A stretch of 37,258 bases of DNA from Okeania sp. SIO2C9 (GCF_010672455.1 NZ_JAAHGO010000085.1:1-37258); one strand, 5' to 3'. Shown: positions 28,686 to 37,000, numbered from the stretch's first letter. Numbers and translations are program-made. The notes: generated by a model from the sequence alone, not told the origin.

Positions 28686-28811
28686 TATAATATTAGGAAA
28701 GCTCATAATTTTTATCGTCATGGCGATCCGAAAACTTTGATAGTTTACGATAATAATTTTAATAAATATCAGGGAGAAATGAGCGATTTATTAGGAGCTG
28801 TTATTAAATGA
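28686..28811 (+). pseudogene. Unrecognised 3' gene fragment
   Basis: An open frame of 41 codons after a TGA reads KAHNFYRHGDPKTLIVYDNN and then FNKYQGEMSDLLGAVIK to a TGA, 30 nt before the antitoxin gene. The composition looks like real protein and no start codon is present, so it is probably the end of a lost gene. Family not recognised. Confidence 0.4.
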
Positions 28812-28841
28812 TTAAATTAGAACTAATAAGGAGGTAATATT

Positions 28842-29060
28842 ATGACTATTATTCTTGATAATTTAGAGCCAGAAATCCTGGAAAAATTACAGGATCAAGC
28901 TTTAAATAACGGTAGGACTTTAACAGAGGAGATTCAAGTTATTCTAACTAAAGAATTAGCAAGTAAAACAATTAAAACTCCTGAAGAATTAGGATGGAGT
29001 AGAGGTTTCTTTGAAAGAACGGCTGGTTCTTGTGCAGATGACCCTATTTTCAATAATTAA
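28842..29060 (+). CDS. FitA/Arc-like ribbon-helix-helix antitoxin
   Basis: A 72-aa protein with a strong AGGAGG 6 nt before the ATG. The N-terminus MTIILDNLEPEILEKLQDQA, then NGRTLTEEIQVIL, is a typical FitA/VapB-type ribbon-helix-helix DNA-binding domain. The C-terminus GWSRGFFERT...DDPI matches the toxin-binding tail of antitoxins paired with PIN (VapC) toxins (family knowledge). No toxin follows: the stop codon sits in an AATTAAT array and MITE copy 4 begins 15 nt later. It is a candidate orphan antitoxin. Confidence 0.75.
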   Translation: MTIILDNLEPEILEKLQDQALNNGRTLTEEIQVILTKELASKTIKTPEELGWSRGFFERTAGSCADDPIFNN

Positions 29061-29080
29061 TAATTAATAATTAATAATTA
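29053..29080. repeat. AATTAAT heptamer array at the antitoxin stop
   Basis: About four AATTAAT heptamers include the stop codon (29058-29060; the tail FNN is repeat-encoded) and run into MITE copy 4. Confidence 0.85.
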
Positions 29081-29302
29081 GGGTTTGCTGAAAAAGTCTG
29101 TTAGTGAAGGAAGAGAATAGGGAACATCGGAGCTGGGAGCAGTTTAAACTATCTGCTACGGTCAAATTTTCGGCATTGTCAGGCTCAAAACTTTATCATT
29201 TTGAGACAACAATAGCCAAAAACTAGGTACTTTTCCAGGACTGAAAAAGGCTCAAACCAATATCAGTCAATACTTTGAGATTTAATCAGTAACCCCTAAT
29301 TA
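29075..29302 (-). mobile_element. MITE family 1, copy 4 (opposite orientation)
   Basis: Ends TAATTAGGGTTTGCTGAAAAAG and CAGTAACCCCTAATTA. Read on the minus strand it aligns with copies 1 and 2 (GATTAAATCTCAAAG near the start, AGACTTTTTCAGCAAACCC at the end). 228 bp. Confidence 0.75.
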
Positions 29303-29311
29303 ACAATTACC

Positions 29312-29484
29312 TCAGCCATAGTTGCTGCCTCCTAAATAAATGTTTTATGTATTAATTGAATTCGTTCTTGTTTCTAATTGTAGGGGCGAATGGCATTCGC
29401 CCTTAAGTTCGGTTAATAACAGAGATACAATCGCATTTCCCGTACATCAGTTTTTATGATATTTCGCACCTCTGTTGAAATAAT
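29312..29484 (-). pseudogene. Remnant of a third hsp20 copy (leader and first codons only)
   Basis: The leader of the hsp20 genes is present here a third time: ribosome site AGGAGG, palindrome GGGCGAATG-G-CATTCGCCC (29384-29402), and the upstream ACCTCTG/AATAATATT region. It ends at the start codon (ATG GCT), after which the sequence changes 9 nt before MITE copy 4. The coding part has been lost. Confidence 0.75.
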
Positions 29485-29485
29485 A

Positions 29486-29926
29486 TTAACCAATATTGAC
29501 TTTCACAACCTTATTCTTTTCAGCTTCCGCTTTAGGCAAATGTAAATGCAAAATACCATCTTGATATTCAGCCTTAACTTCGTCATTTTTCACCCTCGCT
29601 GGTAAAGAAATTATTCGTTGGAAAGCACCATAACGAAATTCAGAACGAGTCAGAGCTTTTTCCTCAGTTTTAACTTCCTGACGACGTTCTCCTTTAATTG
29701 CTACAGCTTCCGCAGTAACTTGTACATCTACATCTTTAGCCTCTAAACCAGGAATTTCCAATTTTAACTCAATTGCTTCGTGGTTTTCTTCCATTTCTGC
29801 TGCTGGTGTAAATACTATTCCTTTTTCTTCACCGTTTAAATAAGGAGCAAAATTGTCAAAAACACGATTCATTTCTTTCTGTAATGAATCAATTTCACGC
29901 CATGGAGAAAAACGTACAATAGCCAT
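29486..29926 (-). CDS. Hsp20 / alpha-crystallin small heat-shock protein, copy 1
   Basis: A 146-aa ATP-independent chaperone that holds unfolding proteins. The N-terminus is FSPWREIDSLQKEMNRVFD. The alpha-crystallin domain spans about 40-135 and holds the conserved LEIPGLEAKDVDVQV, GERRQE, RSEFRYGAFQRIISLPARV and the closing A-x-Y-x-(D/N)-G-I-L signature (AEYQDGILHLHLPK). An AGGAGG lies 11 nt before the ATG. The protein is identical to copy 2, which lies 607 bp upstream; the DNA differs only by a few synonymous changes near the 3' end. A palindrome lies 65-83 nt upstream of the start. Confidence 0.95.
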   Translation of the reverse strand: MAIVRFSPWREIDSLQKEMNRVFDNFAPYLNGEEKGIVFTPAAEMEENHEAIELKLEIPGLEAKDVDVQVTAEAVAIKGERRQEVKTEEKALTRSEFRYGAFQRIISLPARVKNDEVKAEYQDGILHLHLPKAEAEKNKVVKVNIG

Positions 29927-30092
29927 AGTTGTTGCCTCCTAAATAAATGTTTTATGTATTAATTGAATTCGTTATTGTTTCTAATTGTAGGGGCGAATGC
30001 CATTCGCCCTTAAGTTCGGTTAATTCCAAAGATACAATCGCATTTTCCGTACCTCAATTTTTATGATATTTCGCACCTCTGTAGAAATAATA

Positions 30093-30533
30093 TTAACCAA
30101 TATTTACCTTCACAACTTTATTCTTTTCAGCTTCCGCTTTAGGCAAATGTAAATGCAAAATACCATCTTGATATTCAGCCTTAACTTCGTCATTTTTCAC
30201 CCTCGCTGGTAAAGAAATTATTCGTTGGAAAGCACCATAACGAAATTCAGAACGAGTCAGAGCTTTTTCCTCAGTTTTAACTTCCTGACGACGTTCTCCT
30301 TTAATTGCTACAGCTTCCGCAGTAACTTGTACATCTACATCTTTAGCCTCTAAACCAGGAATTTCCAATTTTAACTCAATTGCTTCGTGGTTTTCTTCCA
30401 TTTCTGCTGCTGGTGTAAATACTATTCCTTTTTCTTCACCGTTTAAATAAGGAGCAAAATTGTCAAAAACACGATTCATTTCTTTCTGTAATGAATCAAT
30501 TTCACGCCATGGAGAAAAACGTACAATAGCCAT
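30093..30533 (-). CDS. Hsp20 / alpha-crystallin small heat-shock protein, copy 2
   Basis: Identical in protein sequence to copy 1, with the same leader, ribosome site and palindrome (30598-30616). The repeat unit is 607 bp and includes leader plus gene, so each copy carries its own control region. The last codons differ at synonymous positions (for example AAG GTA versus AAA GTC). Confidence 0.95.
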   Translation of the reverse strand: MAIVRFSPWREIDSLQKEMNRVFDNFAPYLNGEEKGIVFTPAAEMEENHEAIELKLEIPGLEAKDVDVQVTAEAVAIKGERRQEVKTEEKALTRSEFRYGAFQRIISLPARVKNDEVKAEYQDGILHLHLPKAEAEKNKVVKVNIG

Positions 30534-30597
30534 AGTTGTTGCCTCCTAAATAAATGTTTTATGTATTAATTGAATTCGTTATTGTTTCTAATTGTAG

Positions 30598-30616
30598 GGG
30601 CGAATGGCATTCGCCC
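30598..30616. promoter_or_regulatory. Palindrome GGGCGAATG-N-CATTCGCCC in each hsp20 leader
   Basis: Present three times, at 29384-29402, 29991-30009 and 30598-30616, at the same distance from each (former) start. The central base alternates G, C, G. It could be an operator, a leader hairpin, or a copy of a common dispersed cyanobacterial repeat carried along by the duplication. Confidence 0.5.
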
Positions 30617-31260
30617 TTAAGTTCGGTTAATAACAGAGATACAATCGCATTTCCCGTACCTCAATTTTTTTACCACCAAAACTCACCTTCAAAACCAAGT
30701 TGAAGTTGTTTTCATTCAACTTGTCTTTAATGTAATCTAAGTAGAAAAATAATTGAATTCGGTTCCTTCCTACTGTGCGATCGCAATTACCGAACATCTA
30801 TAATTTTCTGGCAAAAAAATATCGTTGTTAGCGTCTATATGTTAGGACTAATACCATGCATGAAAAAAGAATGTTACTAATAATAAGCACCATAAAAACA
30901 CTTTCAGATAAAGTCTGTTTTACGAAAAAAGTAATTTGCAACATCAAAAATGGTATTAAACCTATCCATTCTGGATTCTAAATTATAAATTATAAATTCT
31001 AAATTCTAATAAATACCCTAACTATTTGTAGCAAACATTTATCAATTTGGTATAATGTCTATCTTACTTAGCAGTTGCAGGAAAAAGGAAACTTATTGCT
31101 GGGTGGTTGCAAATAATCTTAGCCGAAGCATTATTCTAGCTGCAGTTAATCCCGAACCAGGCCCAGAATGAGCGTTATTCCCGGCCAAACCTAATTTTTA
31201 TTGCTGGTCGTAACATTTTTTAACTTAACATTCATCTATCGGAAATACTTCTGATGGTAT
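30617..31260. other. Spacer without a supported gene
   Basis: AT-rich, with one HIP1 site near 30778 and a short two-unit heptamer run (CTAAATT/ATAAATT) at about 30978-31006. No open frame with protein-like content was seen. Confidence 0.5.
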
Positions 31261-31375
31261 CAGGACTTACGCAAATTAACTTTGAAACCACCATTTGTAG
31301 AGGCGAATGGCATTTGCGTTCCGCAAAGCTCCGAATTGCGCCCTCACTATATGTAGAGTCTCTGCGTAAGTCCTG
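31261..31375. mobile_element. MITE family 2, copy B
   Basis: CAGGACTTACGCA at the left and TGCGTAAGTCCTG at the right, 115 bp. Its interior has gained small GC-rich repeats (GGCGAATGGCATTTGCG, TTCCGCAAAGCTCCG), making it longer than the other copies. Confidence 0.8.
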
Positions 31376-31379
31376 GGTA

Positions 31380-31688
31380 TAATATTATGTCCGGTTGAAC
31401 AGTTATAAATAAATAACGACGGAGGAGTCAGGAGTCAACCCACCCCTCGCCCCTCCCCCTCCCAACCCACCCCTAACCCCTCCCAGGAGGGGAGGGGAAC
31501 TCAGGAGGGAAGAAAGAAGAAGGAAGAAGGAAGAACAACAACAGGAGAAGAAGGAGAAAGTTTTTTGATCAGGAATTACGCATTTTCATGGAAAAACACT
31601 ATATATACCATAGTACAATAGTTTTTATATACTATATGTAGTGTATTTGCGTAATTCCTGTTTATCAGTAATTATCCGGAGATGATAT
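31380..31688 (+). mobile_element. MITE family 3, left copy (TIR ..ATGTCCGG), split by a nested MITE
   Basis: It shares GTCCGGTTGAACAG, ATAAATAACGA, GGAGGAGTCAGGAGTCAACC, CCACCCCTCGCCCCTCCCCC, AGGGAAGAAAGAAGAA and GGAGAAAGTTTTT with 34925-35096, then ends ATTATCCGGAGATGATA. Copy C of MITE family 2 is inserted near its right end. Confidence 0.75.
31570..31660. mobile_element. MITE family 2, copy C, nested, with matched TIR changes
   Basis: CAGGAATTACGCA and TGCGTAATTCCTG. Both arms differ from the family (GGACTTACG / CGTAAGTCC) at the paired position, so complementarity is kept. The interior shows CACTATATATAC and ACTATATGTAGTG. It interrupts MITE family 3 (compare the uninterrupted AGTTTTTATCACTAATTATC at 35065-35084). 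Confidence 0.85.
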
Positions 31689-31741
31689 AATTAACTTCAG
31701 AAACCAAAACTGTTTTCTCAAAGGAGTTATTTCACTTAAAT

Positions 31742-34700
31742 ATGAGTATTCCAATTCAGGTTTCACCGCCAACCAACGATCTGACCCTGTCAAAAGATCA
31801 GACCCTCGCCGAAGTGGTTAAGGTCACGATTCCGAAATCAGGAATAGCCCCGAAAGTCGATGTCTATTTGCTATCAGACACGACTGGTAGCATGGGTCCA
31901 GCGATCGCCTCCGTCTAGAGAGGCATGGTAGATATAGTCAACCAAACTCAGGCTTTAGGGTCTGATGTCCAGTTTGGAGTGGGCAACTACAAAGACTTTC
32001 CAGCTCCGGATCAGAACAGACATCCCTTCGCCTTCCAGCACCAGTGTAATCTGACTGCCAATATCGCCGACGTTAAAGCAGCAGTCGATACCTGGAGCAC
32101 GACCCCAGGTAGGGACGTTCCCGAGGCTCAGTTCTATGCCCTAGATCGGGTGGCCGAACCACCAGGTGGCAACATTGGTTGGCGTGCCGATGCCCAGCGG
32201 ATCATCGTCTGGATTGGTGATGCCGGAGGTCATGACCCTATATGCAAGGCAATCTCCAGCCTAGACTACAACATTACCGAGAAATCAGTCACCGATAAGC
32301 TAGTGGCCGAGAAAATTACCGTGCTCGCAATGAGCTTGAGAAGCAGTGGCGCACCGGCCGGGCTGGATAACCCGATCGAAAGGGTAAGTGATTGGTATCG
32401 CAATAATTGCGGCAATCCATTGGGCGAAGCGGGACAAGGAACCCGGATTGCCAATACAACGGGGGGCATACTAATCCAAGGTGTCAGTCCAGATACTGCT
32501 GTTGAGCGGATTATTGCTGAGTTAGCAGCACAGATCACCACAATCAGGAACGTGCGCCTAGTAGCGAGTGGTGCGACCGAACCGTTTGTGCAAGCGATCG
32601 CCCCGGCAGCCGGTCATGGCCCCCTCAGCAGAGAGCAAGACCATGAAATTAGCTTCGACGTTTCCTGGCTTGGTAATGTTGCAGCCGCCACAGAGATTCA
32701 GGTCTTCAACGGCTCCCTTGATGTCGTCGCCGATGGACAAATCGTTGGCAGCAAGACAGTCAAAATCACAGTTCCTGCCATCATTCCGCCTGGTCCCTAT
32801 CAGCATATTCCTTTAATAGTGGAGCTTTACGAACACTGGTTCACCACGAACTCCTTGGGGGGTGGTCCAGGGCGACGTCTTCTGTTGGGCCAGGATACCC
32901 CCAGCCTGGTTCCTTATCATATGAATAACGTCACGACTTCGTTGAAGATCCGTCCGGGTCCGAACTTCGACCCGAATGCCGACTACGAGGTGAGCTTCTA
33001 CAACGACCCCGACTATATCGGAGGTCAGTTAGTGCTGAAGCCTGGTGAGTATCCGGATCTAAATAGGGGACCAATCAATTTCGGGGACGCGATCTCTTCG
33101 GTCAAGTTCGACCAGGGTGTGCCACCAGCCCCAGCGGTGAGTCCGATCCCGGTGGTAGCCGAACTCTACAGCGGTGTGAACTACGGAGGAACTCGGAAGC
33201 TGATTATATTTGAGGATGTGGACAACCTGAATACCTACTCTGAGTTCGACAACCTGGCTTCCTCGGTGAAGGTATTCAAAGGGCCGAACTACAGGCCAGG
33301 AGATAAGATCAGGCTCTACGACCTTTTCAATGGTACTGGTGACTACATCGACCTTGAACCCGGTGAGTATCCGGATCTCCAACAGAGCCACCGCTTTACT
33401 AATAGGACCTCATCGACCCGGTTCATCATCGGAGATGGCACAGGGTCTGAACCAGCTTCCCCCGGGTCCATGGAGTACGCCCACATTCCCTTAATCGTGG
33501 AACTGTACCAGCATTTATTCACCCCGAGCACGCCTTGGATGGGGGCTCCAGGGCGACGTATTCTGTTGAGCAAAGACACCCCCAACGTGGCTACTTATTA
33601 TATAAATAACACAGTTAGCTCGTTGAAGATCCGTCCGGGTCCTAACTTTGACCCGAATGCCGACTACGAGGTGAGCTTCTACCGCGAGGCCGACTATATC
33701 GGTGGTCAGTTAGTGCTAACGCCTGGTGAATATCCGGATATCCACTTTGGACCAATCAGGTTCGGGGACCAGATCTCTTCGGTCAAGTTCAACCAGGGTG
33801 TGCCACCAGCCCCAGCGATGACTCCGATCCCGGTGGTAGCCGAACTCTACGACCTTATAAACTACGGAGGCCGGAAGCGGATTATATTTGAGGATGTGGA
33901 TCACCTGGGTCACTACTCTGGCTTCAACGACCGGACTTCCTCAGTGAAGGTATTCAAAGGGCCGAACTACAGGCCTGGAGATAAGATCAGGCTCTACGAC
34001 CTTTTCAATGGTACTGGTAACTACATCGACCTCGAACCCGGTGAGTATCCGAATCTCCAACAGAGCCACACCTTTAGTAATAGGACCTCATCGACCCGGT
34101 TTATCATCGGAGATGGCACAGGGTCTGAACCAGCTTCCCCCGGGTCCATGGAGTACGCCCACATTCCCTTAATCGTGGAGCTGTACCAGCATTTATTCTG
34201 GAGAGGGAATCCAGGTATGCGTCTGCTCTTGAGCCAAGACACCCCCGACCTGGATCTTTATTATATGGATAACAGAACTAGCTCGTTGAAGATCCGTCCG
34301 GGTCCGAACTTCGACCCGAATGCCGACTACGAGGTCAGCTTCTACCGCGACCCCAACTATATCAGTAGTCAGTTAGTGCTGAAACCTGGTGAATATCCGT
34401 ATATCCACATACCAATGCGGTTCGGGGAGTCGATCTCTTCGGTCAAGTTCAACCAGGGTGTGCCACCAGCCCCAGCGGTGAGTCCGATCCCGGTGGTAGC
34501 CGAACTCTACGACCTTATAAACTACGCAGGCCGGAAACTGATTATATTTGAGGATGTGAACCACCTGGGTCAATACTCCGGCTACAACGACCTGACTTCC
34601 TCGGTGAAGGTATTCAAAGGGCCGAACTACAGCCCAGGAGATAAGATCAGGCTATACCAAGATCCCGATGCTAGTGGTAACTACATCGACCTTGAACCCG

Positions 34701-34774
34701 GTGAGTATCCGAATCTCCAACAGAGCCACTCCTTTGGTAATATGACCTCATCGACCCGGTTTATCAAAGCATAA
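31742..34774 (+). CDS. VWA + beta/gamma-crystallin repeat protein, interrupted by an in-frame TAG at codon 59
   Basis: From ATG 31742 the frame is open to 34774 (1,010 codons) except for TAG at 31916-31918. The first 58 codons give a VWA beginning with MIDAS motif DTTGSM (46-51), followed by PAIASV-stop-RGMVDIV; the stop probably replaced a CAG. The VWA continues (FGVGNYKDFP, IIVWIGDAGGHD) to about residue 280, then a beta-sandwich linker. From about residue 353 come three units of about 226, 226 and 206 aa, each with two Greek-key beta/gamma-crystallin domains bearing the Ca-binding pattern (N/D)(N/D)xx(S/T)S (NDRTSS, NDLTSS, DNRTSS). No signal peptide is seen. The gene is visibly GC-richer than its neighbours, suggesting transfer. 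The ATG at 31925 would give a product without the MIDAS. Confidence 0.85.
32798..34774 (+). repeat. Three long coding repeats of crystallin-domain pairs
   Basis: Units at 32798-33475 (678 bp), 33476-34153 (678 bp) and 34154-34774 (621 bp). Each begins (Y)xHIPLIVELY, passes through RPGPNFDPNADYEVSFY, PIPVVAELY, VKVFKGPNY and PGDKIRLY, and ends SSTRFI. DNA identity between units is high over long blocks, so they expanded recently or are being homogenised. Confidence 0.9.
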
Positions 34775-34924
34775 CCGTTCTACTAAACTTACCCAAACTT
34801 ACCCATGCGTGATTGCATGAGCTTTGGAGCTAGCTTCCTGCTTCTCTGAAGACCACTGACCGCAGTCTGTAACTTATCTTCAAGAGCAGGCTTAAATTCG
34901 CTTGAGTTTCAAGCTACTGATTCA

Positions 34925-35096
34925 TATCATGTCCGGTTGAACAGTGATCAATAAATAACGATGGAGGAGTCAGGAGTCAACCCACCCCTCGCCCCTCCCC
35001 CTCCCAGGAGGGGAAGTCAGGAGTCAGGAGGGAAGAAAGAAGAAGAACTGGAGTTGAAGGAGAAAGTTTTTATCACTAATTATCCGGACATGATAT
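34925..35096 (+). mobile_element. MITE family 3, right copy (TIR TATCATGTCCGG)
   Basis: TATCATGTCCGG at the left and CCGGACATGATA at the right, perfect 12-nt inverted ends, 172 bp, same orientation as the left copy at 31380. The two copies flank the crystallin gene. The 150 nt between the gene and this element show nothing recognisable. Confidence 0.8.
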
Positions 35097-35140
35097 CACA
35101 TAGTTTTTCAGGTTGACAGCAGCATTAAAGTCTCTGTCAG

Positions 35141-35165
35141 CCTGTTTGCGTAGCATTCCGTAGGA
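35141..35165. repeat. Small dispersed repeat in frame within tnpB zinc ribbon
   Basis: CCTGTTTGCGTAGCATTCCG and TAGGA. On the coding strand it adds eight residues (about YGMLRKQA) between CSECGFS and DRDFNAA, a junction normally only a residue or two long, without changing the frame. Confidence 0.75.
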
Positions 35166-35186
35166 AAAACCGCATTCACTACATTT

Positions 35187-35208
35187 GCTAACGCAAAGCT
35201 GCGCTAAC
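35187..35208. repeat. Second small repeat inside tnpB
   Basis: GCTAACGCAAAGCTGCGC plus TAAC. It lies between LHLRIY and CSECG of the TnpB remnant, where it brings in a stop and shifts the frame. Confidence 0.6.
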
Positions 35209-35392
35209 ATAAATTCTCAAGTGCAATGGCATTTTCTGTTGATGCCCACAGTTTGAACTTATGTGAGAACTTGGATAAAATTTATCCGCTATGACTAATT
35301 TACTGCCGTACCATTCACATTTGTATGTAAGTTGACGTTTAAACTCATAAAAGCCACAGTCTGCTATGGCACTTGCTAGTTTATGATGTCTT

Positions 35393-35437
35393 GGTGCGCG
35401 TTCCGCAAGCGAGCTGACGTCGTCGCGGGGTCGCACC
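35393..35437. repeat. 45-bp GC-rich element inside tnpB with GGTGCG/CGCACC ends
   Basis: It begins GGTGCGCGTTCCGCAAGCG and ends GTCGCGGGGTCGCACC. It splits TnpB between VSGMLK and HHKLASAIADC. Its GCGGTGCGACCCCGCG side matches the element at 17981-17996. Confidence 0.75.
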
Positions 35438-35619
35438 GCTTTTTGAGCATTCCACTTACCTTCAAGTCCTCAATTACTATGGTGCTGTGATTTAAAGCTC
35501 GCCCATGAAGTGAGTTTATGTAGTGCATCTGCTCTGAGATCAGCAACTTTTTTGTGAACCTTTGCTAGTTTTTTTACTGCTTTGGGTCGGTTTTTGGAAC
35601 CAATAACTTTAAATTTAGC

Positions 35620-35708
35620 AGGACTTACGCAAAGACACTATGTATAGAGTCCAGTAACTATTGTCCAATAGTTACAAGTACTATATATAGCGTATCTGCG
35701 TAAGTCCT
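35620..35708. mobile_element. MITE family 2, copy D
   Basis: AGGACTTACGCA and TGCGTAAGTCCT, 89 bp; the interior has CACTATGTATAGAG and CTATATATAGCG. It lies between the broken tnpB and the stop codon (35711-35713) of the next gene, which is 2 nt away. Confidence 0.85.
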
Positions 35709-35710
35709 AT

Positions 35711-36118
35711 TTAGTTTCCTCTGGGATTTTGACAGAACACATATGTATCAAACATTGCCCCCACTAAACTAAAAGTGACAGCAATGACCAAACATCCTTG
35801 GCTGGGATGGCCATCGCCAAAAGTGGCCAAGAAATGCCAGATTTGGGCAACACCAGATTGACCAATTGTCCGTAAACTGGGAAAATGGCTAATTAAGGCA
35901 AAGCTCGTCCAGCTAACCCCAATTAACAGAATAGGAGTTACAAAGCTAAAGATACTTGTAACCAACAAAGAACGTAGAAGATTAGGCAAAATATTCATAT
36001 ATGTAAAAATAAGTTCAGTCATAATGCCACTTAGTAGCAAGTCAGCTGATATAGCTAACTTACTTTCTAAGATAGAGAGCGATCGCTCAAAATCAGTCAA
36101 TCCGTCAGAAAACTTCAA
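35711..36118 (-). CDS. Small multi-pass membrane protein, unknown function
   Basis: A 135-aa protein, MKFSDGLTDFERSLSILE at the start, with hydrophobic segments at about 21-45, 48-75 and 105-125. It reads as real protein, faces away from the MlaE permease gene with an 80-nt shared upstream region, and so may be co-regulated with it. No family recognised. Its 3' end abuts MITE copy D. Confidence 0.6.
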   Translation of the reverse strand: MKFSDGLTDFERSLSILESKLAISADLLLSGIMTELIFTYMNILPNLLRSLLVTSIFSFVTPILLIGVSWTSFALISHFPSLRTIGQSGVAQIWHFLATFGDGHPSQGCLVIAVTFSLVGAMFDTYVFCQNPRGN

Positions 36119-36197
36119 CCTTGGTTAAACAATCTTGTTGAAGATTAGTAAATTTCTCTCATTAGTTTTGTTTAGTGTTCTCATTTATTAATTTCTA

Positions 36198-36995
36198 TTG
36201 AGTAAGATTACTTTTAAGTTAAATTTCGGGGTATGGGGGCAACGGATGTTGGCTGCAGCATATTTAGCAGGCCAAGTCTTTTTTCATGTTCTAAAGGGCA
36301 AAATTCATCGTCGTAACACTGTTGAGCAAATGGCGATAGTTGGCCCAGAATCCTTACTCATTGTCTTACTGACAGCTAGTTTTGTCGGTATGGTATTTAC
36401 CATTCAGGTTGCCAGGGAACTTGTTTCCTTCGGTACAGCTAATATGGTTGGGGGTATGTTGGCTATAACTTTAACCAGGGAATTAGGCCCTGTATTGACA
36501 GCAGTTGTTGTCGCGGGGCGAGTAGGTTCGGCATTTGCAGCGGAAATTGGCACGATGAAAGTGACAGAGCAAATTGATGCTCTATATATGCTGAAAACCG
36601 ATCCGGTAGATTATTTAGTTATTCCTAGAGTTATTGCTTGTGCTGTAATGATGCCAATCTTAACTTTGTTATGTTTGATAGCTGCCATATTGGGTGGACT
36701 TATGGTGGCAGTTAATATGTACGATATTCCCCAGAGTATATATATTAGTTCTGTCCATACTTTTCTCACTCTTTGGGATTTGTGCAGTGGATTGATTAAA
36801 TCAATGGTATTTGGTGTTTTAGTTGCTGTAATTGGTACAAGTTGGGGTTTAACTACCACTGGTGGGGCTAAAGGAGTAGGCCAATCTACAACCACAGCAG
36901 TTGTGACAGCCTTAATATCTATTTTTATCTTTAATTTCTTTCTATCTTGGGCAATGTTTCAAGGTATTGGTGGGGCAATGAAGCAAAGTTTTTAA
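36198..36995 (+). CDS. mlaE: MlaE-family ABC transporter permease
   Basis: A 265-aa permease of the MlaE/TGD1/Ycf63 family, the membrane part of a lipid-trafficking ABC importer that works with MlaD- and MlaF-like partners. It begins with TTG. Family hallmarks are visible: SFVGMVFTIQVARELVSFG, LTRELGPVLTAVVVAGRVGS and AAEIGTMKVTEQIDAL (residues about 95-130), then FGVLVAVIGTSWGLTTTGGA and GVGQSTTTAVV near the end. Five to six TM helices are expected. The partner genes are not in view; downstream is an octamer array running off the window. Confidence 0.92.
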   Translation: MSKITFKLNFGVWGQRMLAAAYLAGQVFFHVLKGKIHRRNTVEQMAIVGPESLLIVLLTASFVGMVFTIQVARELVSFGTANMVGGMLAITLTRELGPVLTAVVVAGRVGSAFAAEIGTMKVTEQIDALYMLKTDPVDYLVIPRVIACAVMMPILTLLCLIAAILGGLMVAVNMYDIPQSIYISSVHTFLTLWDLCSGLIKSMVFGVLVAVIGTSWGLTTTGGAKGVGQSTTTAVVTALISIFIFNFFLSWAMFQGIGGAMKQSF

Positions 36996-37000
36996 TATTA

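Larger units (their letters stand above)
35103..35618 (-). pseudogene. tnpB: Decayed IS200/IS605 TnpB (OrfB) transposon gene
   Basis: Minus-strand fragments in order: FKVIGSKNRPKAVKKLAKVH, then DLRADALHKLT; after a shift NHSTIVIEDLKVSGMLK; then HHKLASAIADCGFYEFKRQL, ADKFYPSSHISSNCGHQQ, CSECGFS and DRDFNAAVNLKNY. These are the conserved RuvC-like and zinc-ribbon parts of TnpB, an RNA-guided nuclease of IS605-type elements. The N-terminal half is missing and MITE copy D abuts the break. Three small repeats are inserted in it (35141-35165, 35187-35208, 35393-35437). Confidence 0.85.

Noticed and set aside
32266-34573. Several 65-110-codon minus-strand frames inside the crystallin gene
   Set aside because: They recur with the coding repeats and mirror the plus-strand protein; shadows of a GC-richer gene.
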